Assembly: GCF_014610845.1 (NCBI RefSeq)
Contig: NZ_JABTCG010000001.1
Span: 868,001-932,000 of the forward strand
DNA: 64,000 nt
Reading direction: 5' to 3'
Origin: Maribacter arenosus
GTDB taxonomy: Bacteria; Bacteroidota; Bacteroidia; Flavobacteriales; Flavobacteriaceae
Positions 54,344-64,000 of the stretch are shown piece after piece. The position numbers and the translations under genes were made by a program. The notes under the pieces are model-generated. The model worked only from the letters and a program-made list of their open reading frames with translations. It was not told where the DNA came from and did not search any database. Every line of letters starts with the position of its first letter. Within the stretch, counting starts at the first letter, position 1.

Positions 54344-55624
54344 ATGGGCGCTATTAAAATAGCAATTATCGGATTGGGTTATGTGGGTCTGCCGATGGCG
54401 CGATTATTTGCCACCAAATATGCCGTTGTTGGTTTTGATATCAATTCCCAGAGAATTGAAGAACTACAATCTGGCGTCGATAGTACCCTGGAAGTAGAAG
54501 ATGCTATTCTAAAAAAGGTACTGAGCCCTACCCCTTTTATGGGGACAGGTTTGTACTGCAGCGATAACTTTGAGGACCTAAGGGATTGTAATTATTATAT
54601 AGTAACGGTGCCCACCCCGGTCGATACCACCAATAAGCCGGTACTAACACATTTGTACCGAGCCAGTGAAACCATAGGAAAGGTATTAAAACAAGGGGAT
54701 ATCGTCATTTATGAATCTACGGTATATCCTGGAGTCACAGAAGAAAAATGTGTTCCAATACTTGAAAAAATAAGTGGCTTACGATTCAATACCGATTTTT
54801 ATGCGGGTTATTCCCCAGAACGTATCAACCCAGGGGATAAGGAGCACACGATAGAGAAGATTCTGAAAGTGACTTCAGGATCGACTCCGACAATAGCGAA
54901 ACAAATAGATTCGTTGTATGCTTCGGTGATTACAGCTGGCACCTATCTCGCCCCTTCCATAAAAGTTGCCGAAGCGGCAAAGGTCATTGAAAATTCACAG
55001 CGGGATATTAATATTGCGTTCGTCAATGAGTTGGCAAAAATATTCAACCTCATGGGTATTGATACCCATGAGGTATTGGGGGCTGCTGGTACCAAATGGA
55101 ATTTTCTTCCTTTTAAACCAGGTTTGGTCGGGGGGCATTGTATTGGGGTCGATCCCTATTATTTAGCACAAAAAGCGCAGCAATATGGGTATCACCCAGA
55201 GATAATCCTGACAGGACGGCGGATGAATGATGGGATGGGGAAGTATGTAGCCTCTGAAGTCGTAAAATTGATGGTACAAAAAGATATTAAAATCAAAGGT
55301 TCTAAAATTTTGGTGTTGGGGATAACCTTCAAAGAAAATTGTCCGGATGTTAGAAACACCAAGGCAATTGACGTAATAAACAATTTGAAAAGTTATGGTG
55401 CCGAAGTAACCGTGTTTGATCCTTGGGCTTCCCCTAAAGAAGTTATAGCTGAATATAATTTAGTTACTACAAAAGAAATGCCGAACGGCAAATTTGATGC
55501 CGTTGTCTTGACGGTGGCCCACAAGGAGTTCTCTAAATTCAGTTGCAGAGAATTACTCAAAACAAATGGTGTATTATATGACGTTAAAGGGTTTTTGAAT
55601 GAGACCGTTGATGGTCGGCTTTGA
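54344..55624 (+). CDS. WbpO/TviB-like UDP-N-acetyl-hexosamine 6-dehydrogenase
   Basis: This 426-residue nucleotide-sugar dehydrogenase is close to the enzymes that oxidise UDP-GalNAc to UDP-GalNAcA. Features are [18 protein letters not shown] (NAD loop), [38 protein letters not shown] and the catalytic cysteine in [19 protein letters not shown]. The C-terminal domain runs from [19 protein letters not shown]. The PTPVD and [18 protein letters not shown] stretches are the WbpO/TviB type and distinguish it from ugd. It probably works after the WbpP-like epimerase. Confidence 0.9.
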   Translation: MGAIKIAIIGLGYVGLPMARLFATKYAVVGFDINSQRIEELQSGVDSTLEVEDAILKKVLSPTPFMGTGLYCSDNFEDLRDCNYYIVTVPTPVDTTNKPVLTHLYRASETIGKVLKQGDIVIYESTVYPGVTEEKCVPILEKISGLRFNTDFYAGYSPERINPGDKEHTIEKILKVTSGSTPTIAKQIDSLYASVITAGTYLAPSIKVAEAAKVIENSQRDINIAFVNELAKIFNLMGIDTHEVLGAAGTKWNFLPFKPGLVGGHCIGVDPYYLAQKAQQYGYHPEIILTGRRMNDGMGKYVASEVVKLMVQKDIKIKGSKILVLGITFKENCPDVRNTKAIDVINNLKSYGAEVTVFDPWASPKEVIAEYNLVTTKEMPNGKFDAVVLTVAHKEFSKFSCRELLKTNGVLYDVKGFLNETVDGRL

Positions 55625-56001
55625 TTAGTTTTAAGAGCAGACGACCCCACAATATAAAATAATTAATCTTGCCCTGAGATTAAGTTTTTTTGGTTAAGTA
55701 GTTCAATTATAAGGTTTATTGGTGTAAATATTATCTTTCATCGATTTTATGGACAGAGTATTTGGTTTTTTTTTTCAATACCAGGAAATAGGCTAATATT
55801 GGGCATTAAACTTTAAGGAATAGAGTTTATGAAATGTCTACATATTTGTAATGACTTAATGGGTAGCAAGATTCATAAAAATTGATAAACTTAAAAATAT
55901 AGTGTATTTATGCACCTATTTAGTCTAGTTATTTATACTGAAACCCACTTAGTTATTAGGATTGGAATGGTCTTTAATCTTTTAAACACCAACAATAAAG
56001 C
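55625..56001. other. AT-rich intergenic region
   Basis: These 377 bases before the next glycosyltransferase contain no gene and no strong promoter or terminator that I can identify. Long T and A runs are present. Confidence 0.4.
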
Positions 56002-57180
56002 ATGAACAATTTGGATAAACCTGTAAAATCTGTAGCTGTTATATATCATTATTTTGCACTATATAGATATAGTGTTCTCAATGAGTTGATGAAAGCTAAA
56101 CATATTAAATACACTTTTTTTTCCTCTCGTACATCGGGAAATGATATAAAAACAATTAATCCCGATTATGCCAATAGTGCGATAATAGACGGAGGTCTAA
56201 GATGGAAATTTATTACAAATATATGGTTTTATAAAGAAAGATTCCTTTGGCAAAAGGGGATTATCGGCTTGGCGTTAAAAGGAAATTTTGATGCGTTTAT
56301 TTTATTGGGAAATGTTTATTTCATAAGTACTTGGATTGCTGCAATGATTATCAGTTTCAGACGTAAGAAATTATATTTTTGGACACATGGGGTAACATCC
56401 AATGAAAGGGGGCTTAAATGGTTTATAAGAAAGGCACTGTACAATATAGCGGATGGTTTATTGTTATATGGTCATGGTGCTAAGACTGTTATGCAAAATA
56501 ATGGATTTAAAAAAAATATTCATGTAATTTATAATTCTTTAGGTACCGCAGAGGAAATTGTCGTTAACAATGATATTTCAGATGAAAGGCTAATAAACAA
56601 AAAACATGAACTTTTTCGAGACCCAAATTTGCCAATAATCATATTTGTTGGAAGGCTAACATATTACAAGAGGTTGGATCAAATTATAGACGCATCTCGA
56701 ATCTTAGCGGATGAAGATTTTAAAATTAATATTCTTTTTGTAGGAGACGGTCTGGCATTAAAAAGTTTGAAAAATTTAGCGCAAAACTTGAACCTTTCGG
56801 AGTATTGCAATTTTTATGGCCCTTGCTATGATAATAAGGAGCTAGAGTTATTGTTCGATATTAGCAGCATATGCGTTTCACCTGGTGAAGTAGGTTTAAC
56901 GGCGATGACTTCATTAGGGAATGGAACACCAGTAATTACACATGATGATTTCAACTTCCAAAAGCCCGAATATGAAGCAATAATTCCTGGTGTAAATGGA
57001 TTGTTCTTTAAAAGAAATTCTGTTTCTGATCTCGCTATTACAATTAAGAAATGGATTGACGAACATAAAAACATTTCACATGAAGTAATAAAAAACACCT
57101 GTCATAAGATAATAAAGGAAAAATACAATTCGACCTATCAAGCTACTTTAATTAATGAGATAATTTTAAGAAATGAATAA
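56002..57180 (+). CDS. Glycosyltransferase family 4
   Basis: This 392-residue GT-B enzyme has an N-terminal domain with SVAVIYHYFALYRYSVL and FWTHGVTSNERGLKWF. The C-terminal domain starts at IIIFVGRLTYYKRLDQII, with ILFVGDGLALKSL and YCNFYGPCYDNKELELLFDI. The acceptor/donor region is ISSICVSPGEVGLTAMTSLGNGTPVITHD, with the Glu of the EX7E pattern. The AT-rich, Asn- and Ile-rich composition is stronger than in neighbouring genes. It overlaps the following acetyltransferase gene by eight bases. Confidence 0.88.
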   Translation: MNNLDKPVKSVAVIYHYFALYRYSVLNELMKAKHIKYTFFSSRTSGNDIKTINPDYANSAIIDGGLRWKFITNIWFYKERFLWQKGIIGLALKGNFDAFILLGNVYFISTWIAAMIISFRRKKLYFWTHGVTSNERGLKWFIRKALYNIADGLLLYGHGAKTVMQNNGFKKNIHVIYNSLGTAEEIVVNNDISDERLINKKHELFRDPNLPIIIFVGRLTYYKRLDQIIDASRILADEDFKINILFVGDGLALKSLKNLAQNLNLSEYCNFYGPCYDNKELELLFDISSICVSPGEVGLTAMTSLGNGTPVITHDDFNFQKPEYEAIIPGVNGLFFKRNSVSDLAITIKKWIDEHKNISHEVIKNTCHKIIKEKYNSTYQATLINEIILRNE

Positions 57181-57721
57181 GTATAATCTGCGTCTTTTTT
57201 TTCGCTCTTTAAAAGGTAAATGGTACAGATTTAAATATGGTCTTAAAAATGTTCATCCAACATTCTATATGGGCGGGAAATCAATTATTCATTCTGACCT
57301 TGTGGCGGAAGAATTTGTATATATAGGTAAAGGATGTACAATTGCTCCAAAAGTAAAAATTGGTAAATATACTATGCTGGCACCCGGCGTTAAAATACTT
57401 GGCGGAGATCATATCTACAATAAACCTGACACACCGGTTATCTTCTCTGGAAGACCTGAAATGCCATCTACCGTTATTGGTATGGATGCTTGGATTGGAG
57501 CTAACGTCCTGATAATGGCTGGAATCCAAATAGGAAATGGCTCTATAATTGCTGCAGGATCAGTGGTTACAAAAGATATTCCAGCATATTGTATTTATGG
57601 TGGTAATCCTGCAAAATTTATCAAATTGCGTTTTACGGATGAAGAAGCTGCTATACATACTAAAATGTTAGAAAACGATAACATTTCTGCGGTTTTTTGC
57701 AAAAAGAAAACTATAGATTAA
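57173..57721 (+). CDS. Hexapeptide-repeat acyltransferase (CatB-like)
   Basis: This 182-residue acetyl- or acyltransferase has a left-handed beta-helix. FVYIGKGCTIAPKVKIGKYT starts the hexapeptide turns. GGDHIYNKPDTPVIFSGRP is the loop with the usual catalytic histidine, and WIGANVLIMAGIQIGNGSII followed by AAGSVVTKDIPAYCIYGGNP closes the domain. It probably O-acetylates a sugar of the repeat unit. Its start lies inside the preceding glycosyltransferase, implying coupled translation. Confidence 0.85.
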   Translation: MNKYNLRLFFRSLKGKWYRFKYGLKNVHPTFYMGGKSIIHSDLVAEEFVYIGKGCTIAPKVKIGKYTMLAPGVKILGGDHIYNKPDTPVIFSGRPEMPSTVIGMDAWIGANVLIMAGIQIGNGSIIAAGSVVTKDIPAYCIYGGNPAKFIKLRFTDEEAAIHTKMLENDNISAVFCKKKTID

Positions 57722-57739
57722 ATCAAGTAGAAAAATAAT

Positions 57740-59860
57740 ATGAAACAAATTATACAATCCTTTAAAACAGGGGAAACCATCCTAGAAAAAGTTCCAAAAC
57801 CGCAAGTAAAACCGGGTCATGTCTTAATTAGAACCACTAAAACTTTGGTCTCGTTAGGAACAGAACGAATGTTAGTAGAATTTGGAAAAGCCAATCTTCT
57901 GCAAAAGGCCAAACAACAACCTGAAAAAGTTAAAGAGGTTATTACTAAAATAAAAACGGATGGTTTAATGCCAACAGTTAATGCGGTATTTAACAAATTA
58001 AGTGAACCCCTTGCTCTAGGGTATTGTAATGTGGGCATTGTAGAAGAGATTGGAAAAGGAGTCAGCGAGTTTAAAATCGGGGATCGCGTCGCTTCCAACG
58101 GGCCCCACGCTGAGTTTGTTTGTATTCCAAAAAATTTAGTAACCTCTATTCCCGAAAATGTTTCAGATGAAGAGGCCTGTTTTACGGTAATAGGATCTAT
58201 CGGGTTACAAGGAATTAGATTGTTGAAACCTACTCTTGGGGAAACTATTGTTGTTATAGGTTTAGGTCTTATCGGACTAATTACGGCACAATTGCTTAAA
58301 GCAAATGGCTGCGAAGTAATAGGTTACGATCTAGATAAAACCAAGGTGGACTTGGCATCGTCTTTTGGAATCACAGCTTTTAACCCTAAAGAAGGTTCAG
58401 AACCCGTAAAACTGGTAATGGATAAAACCGAGGGTATTGGATGCGATGGAGTAATTATTACCGCGTCAGCACAATCTGATTTAATTATTTCGGATGCGGC
58501 AAAAATGAGTCGCAAAAAGGGTAGAATTGTATTGGTTGGGGTAATCGGACTCAATATATCGAGAGCGGATTTCTACGAAAAAGAACTTAGCTTCCAAGTC
58601 TCTTGTTCCTATGGTCCAGGAAGGTATGATACCAATTATGAAAATAAAGGTCTTGACTATCCCATAGCCTATGTAAGATGGACTGAAAAACGGAATTTTA
58701 ATGCAATATTAAAAGCAATTTCCAATAAATCTATCGATGTAAAACCATTGATTACCCAACATGTTCCTATTGATAACTATTTGGATGTCTATAGTAATAT
58801 GAGATCATCGGAAGCTATTGCCAGTATTCTGGAATATAGTTCATCTCCAGATAACGCAACAACTGTTGTCTTATCCGATCAAAAACAGTATTCAAAATCA
58901 AAGGGAGTTATAGGCATTATTGGTGCAGGAAATTTTACAGGCATGACTTTACTGCCCATGCTAAAAAAAACGAATGCAGAAATAAAATATATTACAAGTT
59001 CTAAAGGGCTGAGTGGAACCGGTCTAGCTAAAAAATATGGGATATCTAGAAGTACAACCAATTATTCGGATGTTTTAGAAGACCCTGAAGTGGATATTGT
59101 CATTATTACTACCCAACATCACCTACATAGCGATATGGTCATTGATGGTCTTAAGGCCAATAAGCATGTATTTGTTGAAAAACCTTTGGCGATAAATAAT
59201 AGTCAATTAGATCTGATAGAAAAGGCATACAAAAACTCTCAGGGAAGCTTAATGGTTGGATTTAATCGTCGATTTTCACCACATGTCAATAAAATGAAAT
59301 CATTGTTAGGTTCAGCTCAAACACCTATGAATATTATTGCGACTATGAATGCAGGTTTTATCCCTGAAAATGTTTGGGTACATGATATGGAAGTCGGTGG
59401 GGGAAGGATAATTGGCGAAGCCTGTCATTACATTGATTTACTCAGTTATCTAACAGGTAGTATCGTGACATCGGTATGTTTAAACGCGATGGGGAATCAC
59501 CCCAAGGAAAATACGGATAATGCAAGTATGCTCTTGAGGTTTGAAAATGGTTCCAATGCGGTTATCAATTATTTTGCGAACGGTTCAAAAGGTTATTCTA
59601 AAGAAAGGCTAGAGGTTTATTCCCAAGGCCGAACGCTCATTATGGATAACTTTAGAACAACAAAAGGATACGGATTCAAAGGCTTTAGTAAACTAAAAAC
59701 TAAAATGGACAAGGGACATTTGTCGCAGTTTGAAAATTATTTCACAAGCGTAAAAGAAGGAAATAACCCGTTGATAAATTTTGAATCTTTAATGAATACT
59801 TCCAGAGCTTCAATTGCAGCAATTGAAAGTTTAAAAACAGAAAGTTGGGTGACTATTTAA
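57740..59860 (+). CDS. Two-domain oxidoreductase: zinc-type alcohol dehydrogenase fused to Gfo/Idh/MocA
   Basis: This 706-residue fusion has residues ~1-370 as a medium-chain dehydrogenase (GDRVASNGPHAEFVCIP, then VIGLGLIGLITAQLLKANG as the NAD site). Residues ~385-700 are a Gfo/Idh/MocA oxidoreductase (GVIGIIGAGNFTGMTLLPML, then HVFVEKPLAINNSQLD and the His in GEACHYIDL). Such fusions recur next to heparinase-like genes in polysaccharide loci, as here with the gene 46 bases downstream. The reaction is not established. The pair may modify or remove a uronic sugar. Confidence 0.85.
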   Translation: MKQIIQSFKTGETILEKVPKPQVKPGHVLIRTTKTLVSLGTERMLVEFGKANLLQKAKQQPEKVKEVITKIKTDGLMPTVNAVFNKLSEPLALGYCNVGIVEEIGKGVSEFKIGDRVASNGPHAEFVCIPKNLVTSIPENVSDEEACFTVIGSIGLQGIRLLKPTLGETIVVIGLGLIGLITAQLLKANGCEVIGYDLDKTKVDLASSFGITAFNPKEGSEPVKLVMDKTEGIGCDGVIITASAQSDLIISDAAKMSRKKGRIVLVGVIGLNISRADFYEKELSFQVSCSYGPGRYDTNYENKGLDYPIAYVRWTEKRNFNAILKAISNKSIDVKPLITQHVPIDNYLDVYSNMRSSEAIASILEYSSSPDNATTVVLSDQKQYSKSKGVIGIIGAGNFTGMTLLPMLKKTNAEIKYITSSKGLSGTGLAKKYGISRSTTNYSDVLEDPEVDIVIITTQHHLHSDMVIDGLKANKHVFVEKPLAINNSQLDLIEKAYKNSQGSLMVGFNRRFSPHVNKMKSLLGSAQTPMNIIATMNAGFIPENVWVHDMEVGGGRIIGEACHYIDLLSYLTGSIVTSVCLNAMGNHPKENTDNASMLLRFENGSNAVINYFANGSKGYSKERLEVYSQGRTLIMDNFRTTKGYGFKGFSKLKTKMDKGHLSQFENYFTSVKEGNNPLINFESLMNTSRASIAAIESLKTESWVTI

Positions 59861-59906
59861 TCCTCCTAGACTAATCATGGATTTAACGAAATAAAAAAAG
59901 TTTCAT

Positions 59907-61778
59907 TTGAAGATTTTAAGACTATTTAATACCATAGGAAATATGGGTATGCGCTATACCCGATTTCGCTTAATACACGAAATATCGGTAAAAATCGGGC
60001 TTTTGAAATTTAAGTTCCCATCAAACCCTGATCCTATCGATATTTCGATATCACTGGACCAATGGCGCAAAGAGGCACCCCAATTCTTTTTTGATTCCAA
60101 GGAATCGTTGACTATTCCTAAAAACAGAAATGTAGTATTAGAAGCGTCTTTTAATGAAATTAAAGATAACACCTATACATTTTTTAGTAAAACGAAGTTT
60201 GCCTTGGGTGAAAACTATGATTGGTTGACCAATCCAGAAACGAATTACAAATATCAATTAGAGCATTGGACAAAAATCAAGGATCTGTCCAAAGAAGCCG
60301 GAGATATAAAATTTGTTTGGGAAAAAGCACGTTTTTCTTTTTTGTATGATATCATTCGTTATGATTACCATTTTGAAGAAGATTGTGCATCACTTGTATT
60401 TCATGAAATCGACTCATTTATTGATTGTAATCCGATTAACTTGGGGCCGAACTACAAGTGCAGCCAGGAAATCAGTATAAGAATATTGAATTGGACATTT
60501 GCATTGTACTATTATAGAAATTCTAAGGAACTGTCTGAAGATCGCTTTAATAAAATCATGAATGCCATTTATTGGCAACTTCATCACGTGTATCACAATA
60601 TCGATTTCTCTAGGATTGCGGTAAGAAATAATCATGCACTGACCGAAACCCTAATGCTCTTTTTAAGCGGTTTGTTATTTCCTTTTCTACCTAACACAAA
60701 GAAGTGGTCCAAAAAAGGTAAAAATTGGTTCGAGGAAGAAATTGCCTATCAAATTTATAAGGACGGCACGTTTTTACAATTTTCAATGAATTATCATCGG
60801 GTAGCGATCCAATTGCTTACTTGGGGTATTAGACTGGCCGAACTCCACAAAGACCCATTTAATTCGACCGTAATTAATAGGTCGGAGAAATCGTTAAACT
60901 ATTTACGAACATGTCAGGACCGAACTAGTGGAAAATTGCCAAATTATGGAAACAATGATGGCGCACTGTTCTTTAAGCTCACTGATGACAACTATCGCGT
61001 TTATACCTCTCAAATTAATGATTTAAGTGCCGTTTTACATCGTGAAGTTTCAGAACATAATGAAAGTCAGTTGTGGTATGGCATCAACAATTGCTACATA
61101 GTGCCCTTTGAACCAAACAAATTATCGTCTTATCCTTTTGGTGGTCATTATGTCATAAATGATGGTTCTTCAAAAACCTTGGTAAAGTGTGCCAAATACA
61201 AAGACAGACCTGGACATGCGGATAATTTACATGTAGATATATGGTTAGATGGCCATAACTACATATGGGACACTGGGTCTTATAAATATAATGCGGAAAA
61301 AAAGTATAGTTTATTTTTTGACCACTGTTATGGACATAATACCGTTTCTGTTGATAAAAAGAACCAAATGCTAAAAGGAAGCAGGTTTATTTGGAATTAT
61401 TGGAATAAAAAAGCGACAGCAACCATAACCGAAAAGGAAGATAATTTTATATTCGATGGCCAATTTACAGGTTTTCCGGAACTTGGAAATAAAATTGTCC
61501 ACCATAGAGAAGTGGTAAAGAGAAAGAAGGTAAATAAATGGGAGGTTACAGATAGAATAAAAAATGCCGATGGTTATGTAGCACAACTCTATTGGCATTT
61601 TAATCCAAAAACTTATGATCAAGTCCTTATCAACTGTAAAGATGGCAGCGGCAATGTTTTACATCCGGAAATAGAAGAAAAATGGTGTTCCAACTATTAT
61701 GGTGAGATTGAACCCTCGATCAGGCATACCTACTATTCAAAAACCGGATTTAGTACTACAATTAAAATAGACACTTAA
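59907..61778 (+). CDS. Heparinase II/III-like (alginate-lyase-fold) protein
   Basis: This 623-residue protein has the two-part layout of heparinase II/III-like lyases. A helical toroid domain contains IAVRNNHALTETLML and FSMNYHRVAIQLLTWG, which hold the usual His and Tyr. The C-terminal beta-sandwich shows GHADNLHVDIWLDGHNY, WDTGSYKYN and GHNTVSVDKKNQ. No signal peptide is seen, so it may act in the cytoplasm or lack classical export. The start appears to be TTG at 59907; Met12 (59940) and Met14 are alternatives. It is transcribed together with the oxidoreductase upstream. Confidence 0.82.
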   Translation: MKILRLFNTIGNMGMRYTRFRLIHEISVKIGLLKFKFPSNPDPIDISISLDQWRKEAPQFFFDSKESLTIPKNRNVVLEASFNEIKDNTYTFFSKTKFALGENYDWLTNPETNYKYQLEHWTKIKDLSKEAGDIKFVWEKARFSFLYDIIRYDYHFEEDCASLVFHEIDSFIDCNPINLGPNYKCSQEISIRILNWTFALYYYRNSKELSEDRFNKIMNAIYWQLHHVYHNIDFSRIAVRNNHALTETLMLFLSGLLFPFLPNTKKWSKKGKNWFEEEIAYQIYKDGTFLQFSMNYHRVAIQLLTWGIRLAELHKDPFNSTVINRSEKSLNYLRTCQDRTSGKLPNYGNNDGALFFKLTDDNYRVYTSQINDLSAVLHREVSEHNESQLWYGINNCYIVPFEPNKLSSYPFGGHYVINDGSSKTLVKCAKYKDRPGHADNLHVDIWLDGHNYIWDTGSYKYNAEKKYSLFFDHCYGHNTVSVDKKNQMLKGSRFIWNYWNKKATATITEKEDNFIFDGQFTGFPELGNKIVHHREVVKRKKVNKWEVTDRIKNADGYVAQLYWHFNPKTYDQVLINCKDGSGNVLHPEIEEKWCSNYYGEIEPSIRHTYYSKTGFSTTIKIDT

Positions 61779-61829
61779 CATACGAATGTTACTAAAATTA
61801 AGTTAAAGTAAACATAGAAGTTAACCAAA

Positions 61830-63074
61830 ATGAAAATTCTTTTAATACATCAATATTTTTTGGGCAAAGGTCAAGGTGGAGGGGCCCGTTTTAATGAAAT
61901 GGCCAAGCTATGGGCCGAAGAGGGTCACTCAGTTACTGTGATCGCTGGAATGCGCAGTGTATCAGGAGAAAAAGTAATTGACTCACAGGGCAAGCTATTC
62001 GTCCATGAAAAAGAATTTTATAAGAATACAGAAGTCTTTCGATGTTATGTTTCCGACACATCAAAAAGTCCAAATTTTCTCGGTAGGTTATTTGGCTTTT
62101 TTTCATTTGTTTTTTCTAGTACCTGGGCAGGTTTATTTAAAGTCAGGGGGAAATATGATCTAATGCTCGTTACTTCTCCCCCATTATTCGTTGCCATTCC
62201 CGCTTATATTTTGTCATCTGTTAAAAGAATACCCTTAATTTTTGAAGTACGGGATTTATGGCCGGAGTCCGCCATAGATACGGGTGTCATAAGCAATCCC
62301 TTTTTGATAAAATTTTCGTATTGGTTTGAAAAGACCATTTACAAAAAAGCAAAGTTAATAAATGTTCTGACACCCGCATTCAGGGAAAAATTAATAAAAG
62401 ACAAGAATATACCGACTGAAAAGATAATCTATATACCTAACGCTGCTGATTTTTCTGTAGCAGATAAAGTAATGGCCGATTTTGACGCCAAAAAATTTAG
62501 AATAGAGGAAGGTATCGATGATAAGTTTGTTGTAACCTATATAGGCGCCCATGGAATTGCAAATCATTTGATTCAACTCATCGAGGCTGCTGAAAGGTTG
62601 CAAGACACCAATGTGCTGTTTCAACTTGTAGGTGAGGGTATGACCAAAAACTCACTAATGGAAGCAGTTAAAGCAAAAAAGCTACAAAATGTTCGCTTTA
62701 TAGGTCATGTAAATAAATCGATGGCATTCAAATACATATTGGCCTCCGATGTGGGAACTTCCGTATTAAAAAAAGTCGATACCTTTAAAACTATTTATTC
62801 CAATAAGACGTTCGATTATATGTCCTGTAAAAAACCTGTTTTATTGGCCATAGATGGTGTTTCGAGACAATTGGTTGTTGAGGATGCTAAATGTGGGGTA
62901 TTTGCGGAACCAGAGAATGCCGATGATATTGCGGAAAAAGTTAGGCAGTATATTCGAGGTGATTTTGATATGAAAGAACAAGGGGAAAACGGTTATTTAT
63001 ATGCCAAGGAGCATTTTGATAGAGAAAAATTGGGACTTAAATACCTAAAGGAAATGCAAAGATTATTAAAGTAA
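61830..63074 (+). CDS. Glycosyltransferase family 4, WbuB-like
   Basis: This 414-residue GT-B transferase starts KILLIHQYFLGKGQGGGARF, the typical WbuB-type beginning. PLIFEVRDLWPESAIDTGVI and FEKTIYKKAKLINVLTPAF lie in the N-terminal domain. The C-terminal part contains VVTYIGAHGIANHLIQLIEA, FIGHVNKSMAFKYILASDVG and FDYMSCKKPVLLAIDGVSRQ. WbuB-like enzymes often transfer N-acetylated 6-deoxyamino sugars. Donor here is not known. Confidence 0.88.
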   Translation: MKILLIHQYFLGKGQGGGARFNEMAKLWAEEGHSVTVIAGMRSVSGEKVIDSQGKLFVHEKEFYKNTEVFRCYVSDTSKSPNFLGRLFGFFSFVFSSTWAGLFKVRGKYDLMLVTSPPLFVAIPAYILSSVKRIPLIFEVRDLWPESAIDTGVISNPFLIKFSYWFEKTIYKKAKLINVLTPAFREKLIKDKNIPTEKIIYIPNAADFSVADKVMADFDAKKFRIEEGIDDKFVVTYIGAHGIANHLIQLIEAAERLQDTNVLFQLVGEGMTKNSLMEAVKAKKLQNVRFIGHVNKSMAFKYILASDVGTSVLKKVDTFKTIYSNKTFDYMSCKKPVLLAIDGVSRQLVVEDAKCGVFAEPENADDIAEKVRQYIRGDFDMKEQGENGYLYAKEHFDREKLGLKYLKEMQRLLK

Positions 63075-63128
63075 TTGTACCTGCAATAAAATTTACAACT
63101 TCAAATAATAAGCCTATAAAATTAAAGA

Positions 63129-64000
63129 ATGAAAAAGAAAAATCTAATTATTTTCGGCACCCGTCCAGAAGCCATTAAGATGGCCCCTTTGGTAAAAGAG
63201 TTTTTAAAAAACCCAACTTTTGAAACAAAGGTTTGTGTTACCGCACAACATCGAGAAATGCTCGATCAGGTGCTGGATTTCTTTGAAATAGTACCGGATT
63301 ATGATTTGAATCTAATGAAACCAGGCCAGAACCTCTACGGTTTAACTGCGGCCATAATTACTGGGTTACAACCCGTTCTCGAAGATTTTAAACCGGATTA
63401 TGTATATGTTCATGGGGATACCACCACCACCATGGGATCAAGTATTGCGGGCTTCTATTCCGGGGCAAAAATTTGTCATGTAGAAGCCGGGTTACGAACT
63501 TTTAACAAGCAATCCCCTTTTCCTGAGGAAATCAATAGAACAATTACAGGACATGTTGCGGATTATCATTTTGCCCCAACACAAACTTCGTTCGACAATT
63601 TACGGAATGAGGGCATTTCCAAAGAAAATATTTTAATCACCGGCAATACGGTTATTGATGCACTTTTCGAAAGCGTTTCCAAAGTTGACAACCTCGAGGA
63701 TCCTGAAATTATACATCTAAAGCGCGAGCTGGATTTTACTAAAAGGATCATATTGGTCACAGGACATCGAAGGGAAAATCACGGGCAAGGATTTATCAAT
63801 ATTTGTAATGCCTTAAAAGAAATCGGGGAAAGGGTAGATAATGTACAGATCATTTATCCGGTGCATTTAAATCCAAAAGTACAGAAACCGGTATATGATA
63901 TTTTAGGAAAGCAAGACAATATAAAATTAATCGCCCCATTGGCATACCCCGCCTTTGTTTGGCTCATGAACAAATGCGAGCTCGTGATCACTGATAGTGG
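63129..64000 (+). CDS. wecB: UDP-N-acetylglucosamine 2-epimerase, non-hydrolysing (3' truncated by window)
   Basis: An open frame from ATG at 63129 runs to the end of the window without a stop (about 290 codons seen of a usual ~370). It converts UDP-GlcNAc to UDP-ManNAc. Signatures are [16 protein letters not shown] at the N-terminus, [45 protein letters not shown] and [12 protein letters not shown]. The visible part ends in the conserved LVITDSG. UDP-ManNAc or its uronic acid may be another sugar of the polymer, with a dehydrogenase gene expected downstream. Confidence 0.92.
   Translation, partial: MKKKNLIIFGTRPEAIKMAPLVKEFLKNPTFETKVCVTAQHREMLDQVLDFFEIVPDYDLNLMKPGQNLYGLTAAIITGLQPVLEDFKPDYVYVHGDTTTTMGSSIAGFYSGAKICHVEAGLRTFNKQSPFPEEINRTITGHVADYHFAPTQTSFDNLRNEGISKENILITGNTVIDALFESVSKVDNLEDPEIIHLKRELDFTKRIILVTGHRRENHGQGFINICNALKEIGERVDNVQIIYPVHLNPKVQKPVYDILGKQDNIKLIAPLAYPAFVWLMNKCELVITDS

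Overview
The window looks like the chromosome of a marine-type Bacteroidota, most likely a member of the Flavobacteriaceae. The evidence is the AT-rich composition, lipoproteins of the form MKK...SC, weak or absent Shine-Dalgarno sites, many TAnnTTTG-type -7 boxes (for example TATCTTTG at 238 and 25281), a large PurC, a type II L-serine dehydratase and a Wzx/Wzy polysaccharide locus of flavobacterial style. I see no rRNA, tRNA or CRISPR array. Genus cannot be fixed from the sequence alone.

Bases 1-25.2 kb are mainly housekeeping genes: the tail of an unknown gene, an ADP-ribose/CDP-alcohol diphosphatase-like lipoprotein, dnaK (minus), a four-gene 2-oxoacid:ferredoxin oxidoreductase operon, L-serine dehydratase, small proteins (lipoprotein, DinB-like, DUF1059), a CocE/PepX-like secreted hydrolase, purC and phoH (minus operon), SAM hydrolase plus a monooxygenase-fold protein, dnaN, a Cys-rich lipoprotein, DUF4870 and coiled-coil proteins, mnmE, msrA, selO and pyruvate phosphate dikinase (ppdK).

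Bases 25.3 kb to the end are one exopolysaccharide/O-antigen locus. The plus-strand part begins with a CpsB-type phosphatase. It continues with rmlB, rmlA, wzx, a sugar aminotransferase, wbqC, an AsnB-like protein, a WecF-like transferase, a Wzy-like polymerase, a GT4, a PglC-like initiating transferase and a PglD-like acetyltransferase. A minus-strand block follows, holding a beta-helix (pectate-lyase fold) lipoprotein and the operon pglE-pglF-wza-wzc. The plus strand then carries a UDP-glucuronate 4-epimerase-like gene, a repeat array with a GIY-YIG nuclease, wbpP-like, ugd and wbpO-like genes, a GT4, an acyltransferase, a two-domain oxidoreductase, a heparinase-fold protein, another GT4 and wecB, which is cut by the window end.

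Read together, the genes predict a repeat unit started on UDP-di-N-acetylbacillosamine (PglF/E/D made, PglC transferred). It would also contain a dTDP-4-amino-4,6-dideoxyhexose (RmlA/B, aminotransferase, WecF-like transferase), GalNAcA (WbpP/WbpO) and probably GlcA/GalA. Flipping would be by Wzx, polymerisation by Wzy and export by Wza/Wzc, with CpsB as the cognate phosphatase.

The most unusual structure is at 50.07-51.6 kb. About ten 101-114 bp imperfect-palindromic repeats with GTCATTTCGAA / TTCGGAATGAC ends surround a 99-residue GIY-YIG nuclease gene. The gene's stop codon shares its last base with a repeat, and inverted repeat pieces bracket it. I propose it as a candidate REP-like element/nuclease system. 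The locus also carries decayed copies of two of its own genes, a wzc tail at 26088-26283 and a pglE start at 39124-39297. Both have intact counterparts in the minus-strand block, which points to past replacement or rearrangement of the locus.
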